The notes under the pieces are model-generated. The model worked only from the letters and a program-made list of their open reading frames with translations. It did not search any database and had not been told where the DNA came from. Of a stretch of 17,765 nt of DNA, positions 9,040 to 15,857 are shown piece by piece. This DNA comes from CACORA01 sp044234625. Its GTDB lineage: Bacteria; Planctomycetota; Planctomycetia; Pirellulales; UBA1268. Numbering within the stretch: the stretch's first letter is position 1; each line of letters opens with the position of its first letter. A program made the translations under genes and the position numbers. The DNA is taken from assembly GCA_044234625.1 (NCBI GenBank), contig JBIIIP010000060.1, positions 1 through 17,765 on the forward strand. Reading direction: 5' to 3'.

Positions 9040-10076
9040 AGCCGCTGGTGATCGGCGGCGTGTCGCTCGCGTCGCCCGTCGTGCAGGCGGCGCTGTCGGG
9101 TTACAGCGACCTGCCCATGCGGCTGCTCGCCCGGCGGTTTGGCGCGGCCTACGCCCTCTGCGAGGTGCTCCTCGACACTTTCGTGGCGGTGATCGGAACG
9201 AACAGGCGAAACCTGGCCCGCGTGGCCGTGAGCGACGAGGAGCACCCCGTCGGCGGCCAGCTCATGGGGGCCAACCCGGACGATTTTCCCCCGGCCGCGA
9301 GGCGGCTGGTTGAGGCCGGATTCGACGTCATCGACATCAACTTCGGGTGCCCCGTCAAGAAAGTGCTTGGCCGCTGCCGCGGTGGCTACCTTCTCTCCGT
9401 GCCGGAGACGGCGCTGGAGATCGTGGGCCGCGTCCGCGAGGCGGTGCCGGCGCATGTGCCCGTGACGCTGAAGATGCGGCGCGGCATCGACGACTCGGCC
9501 GAGAGCGCCGACAAGTTTTGGACGATCTTCGAGGGGGCGTTCGCCCGCGGTGTGGCCGCGATCACCGTCCACGGCCGCAGCGTGCAGCAGAAATACGTCG
9601 GCCCCAGCAACTGGGATTTTCTCGCGGCGGTGAAGCGGGCCGCCGGCAGCCGCACCGTCATCGGCTCGGGCGACCTGTTTTCGCCGCAGGCATGCCTGGC
9701 GATGCTCGAGCGCACCGGCGTCGACGGCGTGAGCGTGGCCCGCGGGGCGATCGGCAATCCGTGGATCTTTTCCCAGACGCTGGCCCTGCTCTCCGGCGGC
9801 GCCGTGCCGCCGCCCCCGACGGTCCACGAGCAGCGCGACGTGCTCCGCGAGCATTTCCGGCTGGCGGAGGAGTTGCATGGGCCGCAGTTGGCGGGCCGGC
9901 ACATGCGGAAGTTCGCCATCAAGTATGCGCGGCTGCACCCCGACCCGTTGGCGGTGCGCGACGCGTTCGTGGCGGTGAAGGTGAACGCCGACTGGGAGGC
10001 CGTGCTCGCCCGGCATTACGCCATGGACGGCCCGGGCCGCGATCCCTCGTCCGACATCGACGAGACCGAATGCTAG
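9009..10076 (+). CDS. tRNA-dihydrouridine synthase family protein (divergent Dus)
   Basis: A 355-residue FMN TIM-barrel protein of the Dus family, which reduces uridines in tRNA D-loops with NADPH. It carries DINFGCPVKKV (109-119) with the expected active-site Cys114, then LKMRRG with Lys155, TVHGR with His188, the phosphate-binding IGSGD (218-222) and VSVARGAIGNPWIF (241-254). It departs from typical Dus where the FMN motif APMAGVTD would be: it reads AALSGYSDLPMR (27-38), and the second motif has CEVLLDTF instead of TEMV. The start is uncertain: ATG 9009 or GTG 9021, both inside the zwf 3' end. Being fourth in the gnd-SDR-zwf operon, it is probably co-transcribed with the NADPH-producing enzymes. 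It may be a Dus paralogue with altered tRNA specificity. Confidence 0.88.
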   Translation: MVRPVPGVDVKPLVIGGVSLASPVVQAALSGYSDLPMRLLARRFGAAYALCEVLLDTFVAVIGTNRRNLARVAVSDEEHPVGGQLMGANPDDFPPAARRLVEAGFDVIDINFGCPVKKVLGRCRGGYLLSVPETALEIVGRVREAVPAHVPVTLKMRRGIDDSAESADKFWTIFEGAFARGVAAITVHGRSVQQKYVGPSNWDFLAAVKRAAGSRTVIGSGDLFSPQACLAMLERTGVDGVSVARGAIGNPWIFSQTLALLSGGAVPPPPTVHEQRDVLREHFRLAEELHGPQLAGRHMRKFAIKYARLHPDPLAVRDAFVAVKVNADWEAVLARHYAMDGPGRDPSSDIDETEC

Positions 10077-10161
10077 CAGACTGGGGAACAAGTCTGGCCG
10101 AGCAGGATGCGAGGGCCGTCGACCAAGGAACGGCTTTTTCCACGGACAGCGCAGTTCACCG

Positions 10162-10179
10162 CTGAGGCAAGTTCCTCAG
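10162..10179. terminator. Small hairpin between convergent dus-like and queG genes
   Basis: CTGAGG (10162-10167) and CCTCAG (10174-10179) form a 6-base stem with a 6-base loop, midway in the 128-base gap between convergent genes. No T-run follows on either strand, so a bidirectional terminator role is only suggested by its position. Confidence 0.3.
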
Positions 10180-10204
10180 TCTGAGAACGCACATCGCGCC
10201 TTCA

Positions 10205-11398
10205 TCAGCCGGTTTCCCGCCCGTCGTCGGCGAGCGCGGCGGCGATTTCCCGGGCCACGGCGGGATCCATTTCCCGGCTGCGGCGGGCTTCGAGCGCCGC
10301 CGTGGACCGTGCGGCCAGGTTGCCTCCTCCCCGCCGCCAGCAACCGAGCGCCCACGCCGCGGCGCCGCGGATGACCGGATCCACGTCGTCGAGCGCGGCC
10401 GCCAGCGCGGGGAAGCTTGCGGGGGCTGGACGGTTGCCCAGCGCGATCGCCGCCGATCGCGCCAGGCCGCGGCGCTTGGCCCGCAGGAGGGGCGAGCCGG
10501 CGAACCGGCGGCGAAAGCCTTCGTCATCGAGCGCGAGCAAGTCGGCGAGCGCGAGTGTGGCTTCGCCGGCCCGCGGTTGGAAGGCGGGCTCGGCAGTGAC
10601 CGGGGCATGCCTGTTCCACGGGCAGACATCCTGGCAGATATCGCAGCCGAAGATCCACTCGCCCAGGCCGGGCCGGATGGCAGGCGGGAGCGGCCCATGG
10701 TCTTCGATCGTCAGGGCGCTGATGCACTTCGTGGCGTCGAGCACCCGCGGGGCCGGCAGGGCGCCCGTGGGGCAGGCGTCGAGGCAGGCGGTGCACGTGC
10801 CGCAGTGATCGACCTCGACGGCCGAGTCGGGGGGCAGCGCGAGGTCGGTGAGCAGGGCCGTGAGAAAGAAGAAGCTTCCGGCCCGCGTGTCGATCAGCAT
10901 CGTGTTCTTGCCAAACCACCCGAGGCCCGCCAGCCAGCCGAAATCACGCTCGGCCAGCGGCGCGGAGTCGACCACGCCGCGCGCGGAGCAGCCGGGGGCG
11001 TGGGCCCGCAGCCAGGCGGCAAGGGTGTTCACGCGATCGCGGAGGAGGCCGTGGTAGTCGTCTCCCCATGCGTAGCGGGAGACTCGGCCCCTGCCCTCCT
11101 CCATGCACACCGTCGCGGCAGCCGGGCTGGAATAGTCGGTGGCCAGCATGATCACGCTCCGCGACCCGGCCAGCAGCGTGGCCGGGTCACGACGCAGCGG
11201 CTCGTGCCGGGCGAGCCATTCCGCCATCGAGCCGGCCAGACCGCGGTCGAGCCAGGCAGTGAACCGGCCGTGGTTGGGGGGCGTGACCGCCGGGGCGATC
11301 CCGAGCCGCGAGAATCCCAGCCGCATGGCCTCCGCTCGCAGGCCGGCAATAAGCGAATCGGCATCGGGGGTGGCCGGGGAGGCGACGTCGGGAGCCAT
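10205..11398 (-). CDS. queG: Epoxyqueuosine reductase QueG
   Basis: This is the cobalamin- and Fe-S-dependent reductase that converts epoxyqueuosine to queuosine at the tRNA wobble base, the last step of the pathway. The 397-residue protein has the catalytic region VVDSAPLAERDFGWLAGLGWFGKN (142-165) with Asp144. A ferredoxin-like cluster motif CGTCTACLDACP (199-210) is followed by the second set Cys225 and CDICQDVCPWN (252-262). The C-terminus (about 300-360) is alanine-rich with HEAT-like repeats (AIALGNR, VIRGAAAWALG), as in standard QueG. ATG 11398 was chosen because the conserved domain begins about 15 residues later; no Shine-Dalgarno is evident, and an upstream start at 11530 would overlap the divergent gene. 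No other queuosine genes are in the window. Confidence 0.93.
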   Translation of the reverse strand: MAPDVASPATPDADSLIAGLRAEAMRLGFSRLGIAPAVTPPNHGRFTAWLDRGLAGSMAEWLARHEPLRRDPATLLAGSRSVIMLATDYSSPAAATVCMEEGRGRVSRYAWGDDYHGLLRDRVNTLAAWLRAHAPGCSARGVVDSAPLAERDFGWLAGLGWFGKNTMLIDTRAGSFFFLTALLTDLALPPDSAVEVDHCGTCTACLDACPTGALPAPRVLDATKCISALTIEDHGPLPPAIRPGLGEWIFGCDICQDVCPWNRHAPVTAEPAFQPRAGEATLALADLLALDDEGFRRRFAGSPLLRAKRRGLARSAAIALGNRPAPASFPALAAALDDVDPVIRGAAAWALGCWRRGGGNLAARSTAALEARRSREMDPAVAREIAAALADDGRETG

Positions 11399-11453
11399 GG
11401 GAAGCCGGGGTGGCCGGCGAAGCCTGGGGTGTTTCCCAAGGGCGGAAGTGGTC

Positions 11454-11481
11454 TGGACCCATCTGGGGGAGACGCTATTGT
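11454..11481 (+). promoter_or_regulatory. Putative promoter of the Q/N-rich protein gene
   Basis: TGGACC (11454-11459), a 16-base spacer and TATTGT (11476-11481) resemble a sigma-70 promoter, four of six at each hexamer. It lies in the 120-base gap between the divergent queG and the Q/N-rich gene, giving a leader of about 30 bases with AGGA 8 bases before the start codon. Confidence 0.35.
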
Positions 11482-11518
11482 CCCCGCCCTGATCGTCTCG
11501 CCAAACAGGATCTTTGCC

Positions 11519-12220
11519 ATGCCCGAGCACCGCTCCGTTTTTCGCTTGGCTGCCGCGGCATTCGCGGTGATGGCGTTGGGAGGCACGATGGGCTGCCGGA
11601 CGCCGCCGCCGGGCGCGGCGCCAGCCTACGGAGCCACGACCGTTGCCCCACCGGCCACCGGCATGGTCGGCCAGCCGGCGCCGTATGGCACCTTCGCCGC
11701 TCCTCCCCAGGCGGTTTCGTATCCCCCGCCCGCCGCAGCCCCCATGCCAGGGCCGGCGTCTTCATGGCAATCCGCAGCGCCGCCTGCGGCGCCGCAAGCG
11801 AACACGTGGAGCTGGTCTCAGGCCGGCAGCCCGCAGGCCCAGCCGATGCAGCAGCCGTCGCTGCAGCAGTATGCCAACCAATACACGAACCAGGCCCAGC
11901 AATACGCCAACCAGACGCAGCAATCATTGGCGGCCCAGCAGCAGCAGATGACCAATCAGCTGCAGAACACAGCCAACCAATACCAGCAGGGCTTCAACAA
12001 CCAGATGCAGCAGTACAACAACCAGATGCAGCAAGGCATGCAGAACACGCAGCAGCAGCTGAACCAGCAGATGCAGCAGGCCACCAACCAGCTCCAGCAG
12101 TCGGTGCCGCAGGTTCAAGGGCCGCAGACGCAGACGGTGAACGGCAATTGGTGGCCCTTCAGCGACACGAGCGCCTTGCCCCCGGCCCGGGCGACACCGG
12201 CAGCAGTGCCGAGGTATTGA
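11519..12220 (+). CDS. Secreted Q/N-rich low-complexity protein, putative lipoprotein
   Basis: A 233-residue protein of unknown family. Residues 1-26 form an export signal: basic start (MPEHRSVFR), hydrophobic core and TMGC, an imperfect lipobox with candidate lipidated Cys26. Residues 28-100 are Pro/Ala/Gly-rich. Residues 101-206 are dominated by Gln and Asn (for example QQYANQYTNQAQQYANQ) with many short near-repeats of the type NQMQQ. From residue 28 to 215 there is no charged residue at all, a prion-like composition. The C-terminus holds NGNWWPFSD. The start is ATG 11519 with AGGA at 11507-11510. A long open frame upstream in the same phase is the shadow of queG. It lies before the accessory secA with a 133-base gap. 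A surface or envelope role is inferred only from the signal peptide. Confidence 0.75.
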   Translation: MPEHRSVFRLAAAAFAVMALGGTMGCRTPPPGAAPAYGATTVAPPATGMVGQPAPYGTFAAPPQAVSYPPPAAAPMPGPASSWQSAAPPAAPQANTWSWSQAGSPQAQPMQQPSLQQYANQYTNQAQQYANQTQQSLAAQQQQMTNQLQNTANQYQQGFNNQMQQYNNQMQQGMQNTQQQLNQQMQQATNQLQQSVPQVQGPQTQTVNGNWWPFSDTSALPPARATPAAVPRY

Positions 12221-12353
12221 TCCACCGGCACCGCCGGCCGGAGGCCCGACGGTACTTTTCACAGGGGCCCGTGCCTGCGCCACGGCCAACGGCCGCGGCG
12301 TGGTACTCTGGAGTCGGCTGCGGCCGTTTTCGGCGGCGCGAGAGAGCGGTGGC

Positions 12354-14306
12354 ATGTTTCAGTGGCTCGGTCGCTTCAGGCCCGGTACACGGCGGGCAAT
12401 CACGCCGGCGACGTGGAAGATCGTCGACCGCATCGACAACCTCGCGCCCGAGATGGAAAAGCTCGACGACGTGGCCCTCAAGCGACTGGGCCGCTCGCTC
12501 TCCTACCGCGCCAAGGCCGGCGAACCGGTCGAGAGCCTGCTCATCGATGCTTTCGCCGCCACCCGCGAGGCCGGCCGGCGGCGGCTTTCCATGCGGCATT
12601 ACGACGTGCAACTCCTGGCCGGCGTCGCCCTCGTGAACGGGGCCATCGTGGAGATGCAAACGGGCGAGGGAAAGACGCTCGTCGCCACGCTGCCGCTCGT
12701 GCTCTACGCGCTGGCCGGTAAGGGATCCCATCTCGCGACCGTGAACGACTACCTCGCGCGGCGCGATGCCGAGTGGATGGAGCCGATCTACGAGGCGCTG
12801 GGGATGAAGGTGGGGATCATCGAAACGGAGATGGATTTCGACGCCCGCCGCCTGGCCTACGCCTGCGACGTCACCTACGGCACGGCCAAGGAATTCGGGT
12901 TTGATTTCCTCAAGGACCGGCTCATGAACCGCGAGATCACCGAGGGCCGCGGCGACCTGGGCGCACGGCTCATCGGCCGGGACGGCGCGGCGGGCCCGAA
13001 GCTCATGCAGCGGCCGTATTGGTTTGCCCTCGTCGACGAGGCCGACAACGTGCTCATCGACGAGGCGCGCACGCCGCTGATCATCGCCTCCCCGCCCGGC
13101 GACGCGCAGGCCACCGAGCAGGCGATCTTCCGCTTCGCGGCGCTGGCGGCCGAGCAGCTCGAGCAAGATGAAGATTTCGAGATCGACATGCAGAAGCAGA
13201 CCTGCGAGTTGCTTGGCAGCGGGCGGAGCAAGGTGCGGGCCCTGGAGCGGCCCGCGCTGCTCGATTCGACGAGCCTGCTGGCCATCTACGACGCTGTCGA
13301 ACGGGCCGTCAAGGCGCGGCAGTTCTACAAGCGCGACCGGCAATACGTCGTCCGCGACGACAAGATCGTGATCATCGACGAGTTCACCGGACGCGCCGCC
13401 GAGGGGCGGACGTGGCGCGACGGCCTCCACCAGGCGGTGGAGGCGAAGGAAGCCGTCGAGGTCACGGTGCAGTCCGGCCATGCGGCCCGGATCACGATCC
13501 AGGATCTTTTCGCGCGTTGGCCTTACCTGGCCGGCATGACGGGCACGATCGCCACCAGCGCCGGTGAAATCGCCCGTACCTACGACGTGGCGGTGGCCAC
13601 GGTGCCCACCAATCGGCCAGCCATCCGCGAACGGCTGGAGCCGGTGGTGTGCGCGGATTACCGCACGAAGATCGCGCGGGTCGTGGAGGAGATCGCGGAG
13701 ATGCACGCCCTCGGCCGGCCCGTGCTGGTCGGCACGCGGTCGATCGACAAGTCGGACGACATCGCCGCCTTGCTCGCCGAAGCAGGGCTGCCCCATACCG
13801 TGCTCAACGCGCGGCAGATCGCCCAGGAGGCGGAGATCGTCACCCAGGCGGGCCAGCGCGGGCAGATCACAGTGTCGACGAACATGGCGGGCCGGGGCAC
13901 CGACATCCGGCTCGGGCCGGGCGTGCACGAGCTCGGCGGCCTGCATGTGATCTGCACGGAGCTCCACGACTCGGCCCGGATCGACCGCCAGCTCATCGGC
14001 CGATGCGGCCGGCAGGGCGATCCTGGCACGTGGCGGCAATACGTCGCCATTGACGACGACATCCTCACGGCCGGGTTCGGGACGAAGCGGGCGCGACGGA
14101 TGACCGAATGGCTGGGTCGCCAACTCGTCGGGGATGCCGTCACGGGAAGCCAGGCCGAGAGGCTCCTGCGGGTATTCAAGCGGGCGCAGGCCCGGATCGA
14201 GGCCCGCCATGTGCGGCAGCGGCGGGTGCTCGAGCATCGGGAGCGGCAGCGCGCCGAGGCGCACATCCAGATGAGCCAGGATCCCTATCTGGATGCAGCG
14301 AGTTAG
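12354..14306 (+). CDS. Accessory SecA-like translocase ATPase (short form)
   Basis: A 650-residue protein with the complete SecA motor: Walker A MQTGEGKT (101-108), TVNDYLARRDAEWM (129-142), YGTAKEFGFDFLKDRL (175-190), and Walker B LVDEADNVLIDEARTPLI (227-244). The preprotein crosslinking region follows with IIDEFTGRAAEGR (340-352) and GLHQAVEAKE (357-366). The second helicase half has LAGMTGTIAT, STNMAGRGTDIRLG (508-521) and GRCGRQGDPG (549-558). Only about 80 residues follow the motor, so the helical scaffold/wing region is reduced and the C-terminal Zn/SecB-binding tail is absent; housekeeping SecA is usually 840 residues or more. This fits an accessory SecA2-like ATPase that drives export of a subset of proteins. 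ATG 12354 is chosen with GAGAGAG upstream; a GTG at 12300 is less likely. Substrates are unknown. Confidence 0.9.
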   Translation: MFQWLGRFRPGTRRAITPATWKIVDRIDNLAPEMEKLDDVALKRLGRSLSYRAKAGEPVESLLIDAFAATREAGRRRLSMRHYDVQLLAGVALVNGAIVEMQTGEGKTLVATLPLVLYALAGKGSHLATVNDYLARRDAEWMEPIYEALGMKVGIIETEMDFDARRLAYACDVTYGTAKEFGFDFLKDRLMNREITEGRGDLGARLIGRDGAAGPKLMQRPYWFALVDEADNVLIDEARTPLIIASPPGDAQATEQAIFRFAALAAEQLEQDEDFEIDMQKQTCELLGSGRSKVRALERPALLDSTSLLAIYDAVERAVKARQFYKRDRQYVVRDDKIVIIDEFTGRAAEGRTWRDGLHQAVEAKEAVEVTVQSGHAARITIQDLFARWPYLAGMTGTIATSAGEIARTYDVAVATVPTNRPAIRERLEPVVCADYRTKIARVVEEIAEMHALGRPVLVGTRSIDKSDDIAALLAEAGLPHTVLNARQIAQEAEIVTQAGQRGQITVSTNMAGRGTDIRLGPGVHELGGLHVICTELHDSARIDRQLIGRCGRQGDPGTWRQYVAIDDDILTAGFGTKRARRMTEWLGRQLVGDAVTGSQAERLLRVFKRAQARIEARHVRQRRVLEHRERQRAEAHIQMSQDPYLDAAS

Positions 14307-14339
14307 GCTCTGCGACGAAGAGTTGTTGAGCACCCACCC

Positions 14340-14480
14340 GGCTTCGGGCTCCCCGTACCCCGTCGCCGGACGTTCGCTTCGGGCATCGCGCCCTCCGCTC
14401 TCTGCACGCCGGCTGCGCTTCGCCATCCTGGCTCCGCTGGCCGCCGAGCCCGGCTCTCGGGGCACGGGGAGCCCGAAGCC
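14340..14480. repeat. 141-base element with 23-base terminal inverted repeats
   Basis: The left end at 14340-14362 (GGCTTCGGGCTCCCCGTACC plus CCG) is the reverse complement of 14458-14480 with a single mismatch. The 95-base interior is GC-rich with CGCTTCG and CGCTGGC words. Long near-perfect terminal repeats around a non-coding core are MITE-like, but no target-site duplication or transposase was identified. Confidence 0.65.
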
Positions 14481-14487
14481 TCACCAT

Positions 14488-14560
14488 CCCCAACGTGGCA
14501 TAGACCTCCGGTCTGTGGCTAAGTTTTCTCGACAGACCGGAGGTCTGTCGCCACGTGGGG
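14488..14560. repeat. REP-like unit pair in inverted orientation
   Basis: Arms of 29 bases at 14488-14516 and 14532-14560 are reverse complements apart from one mismatch and small shifts, with a 15-base loop. Each arm is itself a hairpin: the right arm with the preceding G contains GACAGACC, loop GGA, GGTCTGTC, a perfect 8-base stem, and the left arm holds AGACC, TCC, GGTCT. Two head-to-head palindromic units with conserved flanks (CGTGGC) are the layout of REP/BIME elements mobilised by RAYT transposases. No RAYT gene is in the window. Confidence 0.7.
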
Positions 14561-14618
14561 AGATGCAAGGTCGCTCGCCAGTTCCTCAACCACCCCCTCC
14601 ATGCGCGCCAGGCCCGGA

Positions 14619-14765
14619 GGGCCGGGTTCGAGCCAGCGGGCGGAGCCCGCCAAGAAAACCGAGGCCACGATGGCGAGGTTTTCGTGAAGTGAGCGGGCCG
14701 GGTTCGAGCCAGCGGGCGGAGCCCGCCAAGAAAACCGAGGCCACGATGGCGAGGTTTTCGTGAAG
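14619..14765. repeat. Two identical 71-base direct repeats with internal hairpins
   Basis: The sequences at 14619-14689 and 14695-14765 are identical over 71 bases, separated by TGAGC (period 76). Each copy holds two hairpins: GCGGGC, loop GGA, GCCCGC; and AAAACC...GGTTTT enclosing a GA/GA internal loop and GCCA, loop CGA, TGGC. Identity suggests recent duplication. The internal structure suggests a mobile palindromic repeat or a structured RNA. Confidence 0.8.
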
Positions 14766-14812
14766 ATAGAAAGCCAGCCGGCCGCGGTTGACGCCACAGG
14801 CAAAGTGTGTGA

Positions 14813-14824
14813 GCCTCATGAGGC
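14813..14824. promoter_or_regulatory. 12-base perfect palindrome abutting a start codon
   Basis: GCCTCATGAGGC is a perfect palindrome ending one base before the ATG at 14825. A TTGACG -35-like box lies upstream (14788-14793) but no good -10 is visible. It could be a repressor site or a hairpin limiting translation. Confidence 0.3.
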
Positions 14825-15838
14825 ATGAGCGGAAACCAGATCTTTCTCGGCCTCGTCATGGCATGCTTCGTCGTCGCCGATGCCGCGCGCGGAGAAGAAC
14901 CTGCAGCCGAGCCGGCCGCCGATGGCACGGTTTCCGTCGTGGTGCCCGCGGAGATTTCACCTCCGTCGCCTCCGCCCACCGCCACGGCCGGCCAGGGCGC
15001 CGCGCCTCCCCTGCCCCTGGCCGCCGGCCCCGCCGCCGACCTGCTTGCCACGGCCCTCGAGCCCGTCGATCCTCGGCGCAGCGGCGATGCCGCGCTCTAC
15101 GCCCGACCGCTGCCACTTTTGGAGGCGCTGGAGCGGTCGGGCGACCGTACGCGACGGCTCTGGATCACGCAGGCCTACTGGAAGGTTTCGACGGCGTTCG
15201 CAGCCGTGCGGTTCACGGCCGAATCGCTCGACCGCCTCGAGCTGATCGCGCCCGGTGGTGATCCGCATGACCGGGCGGTGCTCGATGTGGCCATCGCCGC
15301 CGCGCGGGCCGATCTCGCCGAGGCGCGGGCCGATCTCGTCGCCGCCCAGCAGGAACTCGTCGACCTTGTCCGCCTGCCGGTGGGCGATCCCCTGCCCTGG
15401 CCCGTCGATCGTCCGCTGGCCACGCCCTACGAAACGCATTTCAATGCCATCTTCGCCACCCGTCCCGCCCCCGGCCGCATCCGGGCCATCGATCGGATGC
15501 TGCCCAGCAAGCACGAAGCCATCGAGGTGCGCGCCGCCGCCGTCGTGGCCGCGCGGAAGGCGCTGGCCATGGCCGAGGCCGACCATGCCAAGGGCAGGCG
15601 GCCGATCGAGGCGGTGATCTCCGCCGAAGAGGCCGTGCGGCGGCAGGAGGCAGAATTCCTCGCGGCCACCCGGGGATACAACCTTGACATCGCCGAGTAT
15701 GCGATGTCGGTCGCCGACCCGGCGGTCGCCGATGACCGGTTCGTGTCGATGCTCATCGGCACGCCGATCCAATGGCGTGGTTCGCCGGCCGTCACACCGG
15801 CGGGTGGCATCTCCCCAGACGCCCCGCCGGCGCCATGA
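14825..15838 (+). CDS. Secreted alpha-helical protein resembling a TolC-type helical hairpin
   Basis: A 337-residue protein of uncertain family. Residues 1-23 form a signal peptide with likely cleavage near DAARG. Residues 26-75 are Ala/Pro/Val-rich and probably disordered. From about 100 onward it is mostly helical. LWITQAYWKVSTAFAAVRF (112-130) is followed by an Ala-rich heptad-like helix (150-183: AVLDVAIAAARADLAEARAD and on). A linker with LPVGDPLPWPVDRPLATPYETHF (184-206) follows. A second long helix (228-282) ends in RGYNLDIAEYAMSVA (283-297). The order of helix, loop with a Thr/Tyr-rich turn, helix and the motif YNLDIAEYAM recalls TolC/OEP family repeats, but no beta-barrel part is clear. 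I infer an outer-membrane-factor-like periplasmic protein. It follows the repeat-rich gap after the accessory secA. Confidence 0.65.
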   Translation: MSGNQIFLGLVMACFVVADAARGEEPAAEPAADGTVSVVVPAEISPPSPPPTATAGQGAAPPLPLAAGPAADLLATALEPVDPRRSGDAALYARPLPLLEALERSGDRTRRLWITQAYWKVSTAFAAVRFTAESLDRLELIAPGGDPHDRAVLDVAIAAARADLAEARADLVAAQQELVDLVRLPVGDPLPWPVDRPLATPYETHFNAIFATRPAPGRIRAIDRMLPSKHEAIEVRAAAVVAARKALAMAEADHAKGRRPIEAVISAEEAVRRQEAEFLAATRGYNLDIAEYAMSVADPAVADDRFVSMLIGTPIQWRGSPAVTPAGGISPDAPPAP

Positions 15839-15857
15839 TCCCATGATCTCATGATCG
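15834..15857. repeat. Three tandem 8-base repeats at a gene junction
   Basis: CATGATCC, CATGATCT and CATGATCG follow one another. The first holds the stop codon (15836-15838) of the TolC-like gene, and the third holds the ATG (15851) of the dus gene. Each unit has an ATG, in different frames. Confidence 0.8.

Larger units (their letters stand above)
14307..14824. other. 518-base gene-free stretch packed with repeats
   Basis: Three different repeat structures follow one another, described separately at 14340-14480, 14488-14560 and 14619-14765, plus a palindrome just before the next start. Open frames here on both strands are translations of the repeats (for example the minus-strand HENLAIVASVFLAGSARWLEP, present twice) and show no family features. 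No tRNA or small-RNA gene was recognised. Confidence 0.7.

Noticed and set aside
12221..12353. Promoter or terminator between the Q/N-rich gene and secA
   Set aside because: Only weak hairpins and a poor extended -10 (TGGTACTCT) are present; not enough to annotate.
12159..14465. Minus-strand open frame of 768 codons opposite the accessory secA
   Set aside because: Its translation is rich in Arg, His, Gly and Pro as expected for antisense of GC-rich coding DNA, and the plus strand has a complete set of SecA motifs.
14340..14765. Possible CRISPR array in the repeat-rich gap
   Set aside because: There are only two copies of the 71-base unit, with a 5-base gap and no spacers of regular length, and no cas genes.
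14519..14819. Minus-strand frames repeating HENLAIVASVFLAGSARWLEP
   Set aside because: The peptide repeat results from the 71-base DNA duplication read in an open frame; the DNA hairpins explain the sequence better than a protein.
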